Shown here: positions 61,650-64,000 of the stretch, piece after piece
Layout: every line of letters starts with the position of its first letter
Position numbering within the stretch: the first letter of the stretch is position 1
NCBI GenBank assembly: GCA_013286565.1
Contig: JABDFM010000006.1
Span: 1 to 64,000 of the forward strand
Reading direction: 5' to 3'
Length of the DNA stretch: 64,000 nt
Origin: Bacteroidota bacterium
Lineage (GTDB): Bacteria; Bacteroidota; Bacteroidia; Sphingobacteriales; Sphingobacteriaceae
Translations under genes and position numbers: made by a program
Notes under the pieces: generated by a model
The model's database searches: none
Told to the model about the DNA's origin: nothing
Seen by the model: only the letters and a program-made list of their open reading frames with translations

Positions 61650-62314
61650 TACTTGAACTTAAACACATCATCCAGCTTGTCATTATTGCTGGTGCTCACT
61701 TCCATATCGGTGATGATACCGGTGCTGATGCTGTAAACCCATCCATGCACCTCTAAAGGTTGGCCCGTCTTCCAGGCATTTTGCACGATGGATGTTTTGC
61801 AGAGATTATATACGTTCTCAATCACGTTCAATTCCACCAAACGGTCGCAGCGTTTGCCCTCATCTTTTATTTTATCCAGTTCTTTCTCATGAACCCGGTA
61901 AATATCTTTTATATGGCGCAGCCAGTTATCAATCAGGCCAAATTCCTGGTTACTCATGGCTGCGATCACCCCACCGCATCCATAATGTCCGGTCACGATG
62001 ACGTGCCTTACGTGTAACACATTCACCGCATAATCAAGCACCGATAGCATACTCATATCCGTGTGGATCACCATGTTGGCAATATTACGGTGTACAAATA
62101 TCTCACCCGGATTGGTATTTGTGATCTGGTTGGCCGGGACACGGCTATCAGCACAGCCTATCCATAAAACGGGTGGGTTCTGGGTCGCCAGTTTTTTAAA
62201 ATAATCAGGATCAGATTTTAGGGCGTTCTTTATGAATTTCTTATTCCCGTCAAGCAGGCCCTTGTAAGTGATGTGATCGGTATTGTGTTTATGCTTTTTC
62301 TCTTTGGCACACAT
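61649..62314 (-). CDS. Beta-class carbonic anhydrase
   Basis: VLWIGCADSRVPANQI, GEIFVHRNIANMV, VTGHYGCGGVIAAM. Confidence 0.95.
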   Translation of the reverse strand: MCAKEKKHKHNTDHITYKGLLDGNKKFIKNALKSDPDYFKKLATQNPPVLWIGCADSRVPANQITNTNPGEIFVHRNIANMVIHTDMSMLSVLDYAVNVLHVRHVIVTGHYGCGGVIAAMSNQEFGLIDNWLRHIKDIYRVHEKELDKIKDEGKRCDRLVELNVIENVYNLCKTSIVQNAWKTGQPLEVHGWVYSISTGIITDMEVSTSNNDKLDDVFKFK

Positions 62315-62464
62315 AGGTTGATCTTGTAAAATTTATTGTCTCCGGCGTTGGGCTAAAAATAGCAATAATCCTCATTAGTTTTTACCTATACTTACAATAG
62401 CATATATGGATGCATTTAGCCTGATAATTACTATTTTTAGCAAATTGCATTATAAACCACAGTT

Positions 62465-64000
62465 GTGAATAAAAAAGTTAAAGCATTACAGCATAAACGC
62501 GAACAGGCATTGTTGGGCGGTGGCCAAGCCCGCATCGAAAGTCAGCATAAAAAAGGAAAATTAACCGCACGCGAACGCCTGCATTTTTTGTTGGATGAAG
62601 GTTCTTTCCAGGAGATCGGGATGCTGGTGGCTCACCGATCGACCGATTTCGATATGGAAAAAGAGAAATATCCCGGCGATGGCGTAGTAACCGGCTACGG
62701 CACCATTAACGGTAGGTTGGTGTATGTTTTCTCACAGGATTTTACTGTTTTTGGGGGATCGCTTTCTGAAACCCATGCCGAAAAGATCTGCAAGATCATG
62801 GACCTGGCAATGAAAAACGGCGCACCTGTAGTTGGTTTGAACGACTCAGGCGGTGCACGTATTCAAGAGGGCGTTGTTTCATTAGGCGGATATGCTGATA
62901 TATTTTATAAAAACACAATGGCCTCCGGTGTGGTACCGCAGATATCTGCCATTATGGGGCCATGCGCGGGCGGCGCGGTGTATTCTCCTGCCATTACCGA
63001 TTTTATTTTGATGGTGGAGAACACCTCTTATATGTTTGTTACCGGACCCAACGTGGTAAAAACAGTTACGCATGAGGTAGTTACTTCGGAAGAATTAGGC
63101 GGCGCAACAACCCACGCCACCAAATCAGGGGTGACCCATTTTGCCTGCTCCAATGAAATAGATGCCATCCAGCATGTTAAAAAACTGCTGAGCTATATGC
63201 CTCAGAATTGTGAGGATAAGGCTCCTTACCTGTCGTACGAAGGTAAGGATGAATTGCGGCCTGCGCTCACCGACCTGATGCCCGAGAACGCTTCTCAACC
63301 TTACGATATGCGGGACGTTATTAACCAGGTGATCGACGCAGATTCATTTTTAGAGGTACATAAAGATTTTGCCGAAAATATTGTAGTGGGATTCGCCCGG
63401 TTAGCCGGGAGAAGTATTGGCATTGTAGCTAATCAGCCTGCATTCCTCGCTGGTGTATTAGATATTCATTCCTCTACCAAAGGCGCACGTTTTGTTCGCT
63501 TTTGCGATAGCTTTAATATCCCCTTATTGGTGTTTGAAGATGTACCGGGGTTTTTACCAGGCACCGACCAGGAGTGGAACGCCATTATCACCAACGGCGC
63601 TAAATTGCTTTACTCTTTTTGCGAAGCGACCGTACCGCGCATCACCGTGATCACCCGCAAAGCTTACGGCGGCGCTTATGATGTAATGAACTCCAAACAT
63701 ATCGGCGCCGACATGAACTATGCCTGGCCATCAGCAGAGATAGCGGTAATGGGCGCCAAAGGCGCTGCCGAAATTATTTTCAAACGTGAGATCAATGCCG
63801 CCGAAGACAAGGATGCCAAATGGCGCGAAAAAGAACTGATGTACTCCGACATATTTGCCAACCCATACCGTGCCGCTGAGCGCGGTTTTATCGACGAAGT
63901 AATTGAACCCGCCGAAACACGTATCAAACTCATCCATGCCTTTAAAATGCTGGAAAATAAAGTGGTGAATAATCCGAGGAAAAAGCATGGGAATATCCCT
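62465..64000 (+). CDS. Acyl-CoA (propionyl-/methylmalonyl-CoA) carboxylase beta subunit, cut by the window end; GTG start
   Basis: GTG AAT AAA AAA GTT... [65 protein letters not shown]; ends [11 protein letters not shown]. Not in the supplied ORF track. Confidence 0.93.
   Translation, partial: MNKKVKALQHKREQALLGGGQARIESQHKKGKLTARERLHFLLDEGSFQEIGMLVAHRSTDFDMEKEKYPGDGVVTGYGTINGRLVYVFSQDFTVFGGSLSETHAEKICKIMDLAMKNGAPVVGLNDSGGARIQEGVVSLGGYADIFYKNTMASGVVPQISAIMGPCAGGAVYSPAITDFILMVENTSYMFVTGPNVVKTVTHEVVTSEELGGATTHATKSGVTHFACSNEIDAIQHVKKLLSYMPQNCEDKAPYLSYEGKDELRPALTDLMPENASQPYDMRDVINQVIDADSFLEVHKDFAENIVVGFARLAGRSIGIVANQPAFLAGVLDIHSSTKGARFVRFCDSFNIPLLVFEDVPGFLPGTDQEWNAIITNGAKLLYSFCEATVPRITVITRKAYGGAYDVMNSKHIGADMNYAWPSAEIAVMGAKGAAEIIFKREINAAEDKDAKWREKELMYSDIFANPYRAAERGFIDEVIEPAETRIKLIHAFKMLENKVVNNPRKKHGNIP

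Noticed and set aside
62882-63988. Minus-strand ORFs at the right edge
   Set aside because: They lie within the plus-strand acyl-CoA carboxylase beta gene, which has convincing conserved motifs.

Overview
The window looks like a Bacteroidota chromosome segment, probably Sphingobacteriaceae/Mucilaginibacter-like (inferred from gene style, not searched). Main blocks: (1) 1-2 kb: truncated NAD-dependent epimerase and a NahK-like phosphotransferase. (2) 2.2-9.1 kb: ECF sigma / FecR / SusC (with STN domain) / SusD nutrient-uptake locus. (3) 9.3-13.3 kb: Tat-exported phospholipase C and Dyp-type peroxidase. (4) 13.4-28.3 kb: glycan and L-fucose catabolic locus with a GH110-like alpha-galactosidase, two unassigned six-hairpin glycosidase-like proteins, LutCBA L-lactate oxidation proteins, an L-fucose-dehydrogenase-like SDR, a lipoprotein mutarotase, an SSS symporter, L-fuconate dehydratase, GH29 alpha-L-fucosidase and an AraC regulator. 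(5) 28.65-49.1 kb: accessory region marked by three same-orientation 48-49 bp copies of the tRNA-Asn 3' half. One copy is the intact tRNA-Asn(GTT) at 49034-49107; the others lie at 28654 and 36679. Between them are a giant poly-HAMP hybrid histidine kinase with partner signalling proteins, and an RHS/YD-repeat cluster ending in a putative zincin toxin plus candidate lipoprotein immunity protein. Gene debris there includes a truncated MFS transporter and a frameshifted xseB-like pseudogene. (6) 49.1-64 kb: mostly housekeeping genes (PfkB kinase, porin, PNP, lpxK, TPR, serine hydrolase, triple rhodanese, pruA, carbonic anhydrase, acyl-CoA carboxylase beta). The strongest leads are the fucose-to-lactate locus, the RHS-zincin/immunity pair and the tandem tRNA-Asn att-like scars. 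Functional names come from recognising protein motifs by eye; no database search was run.
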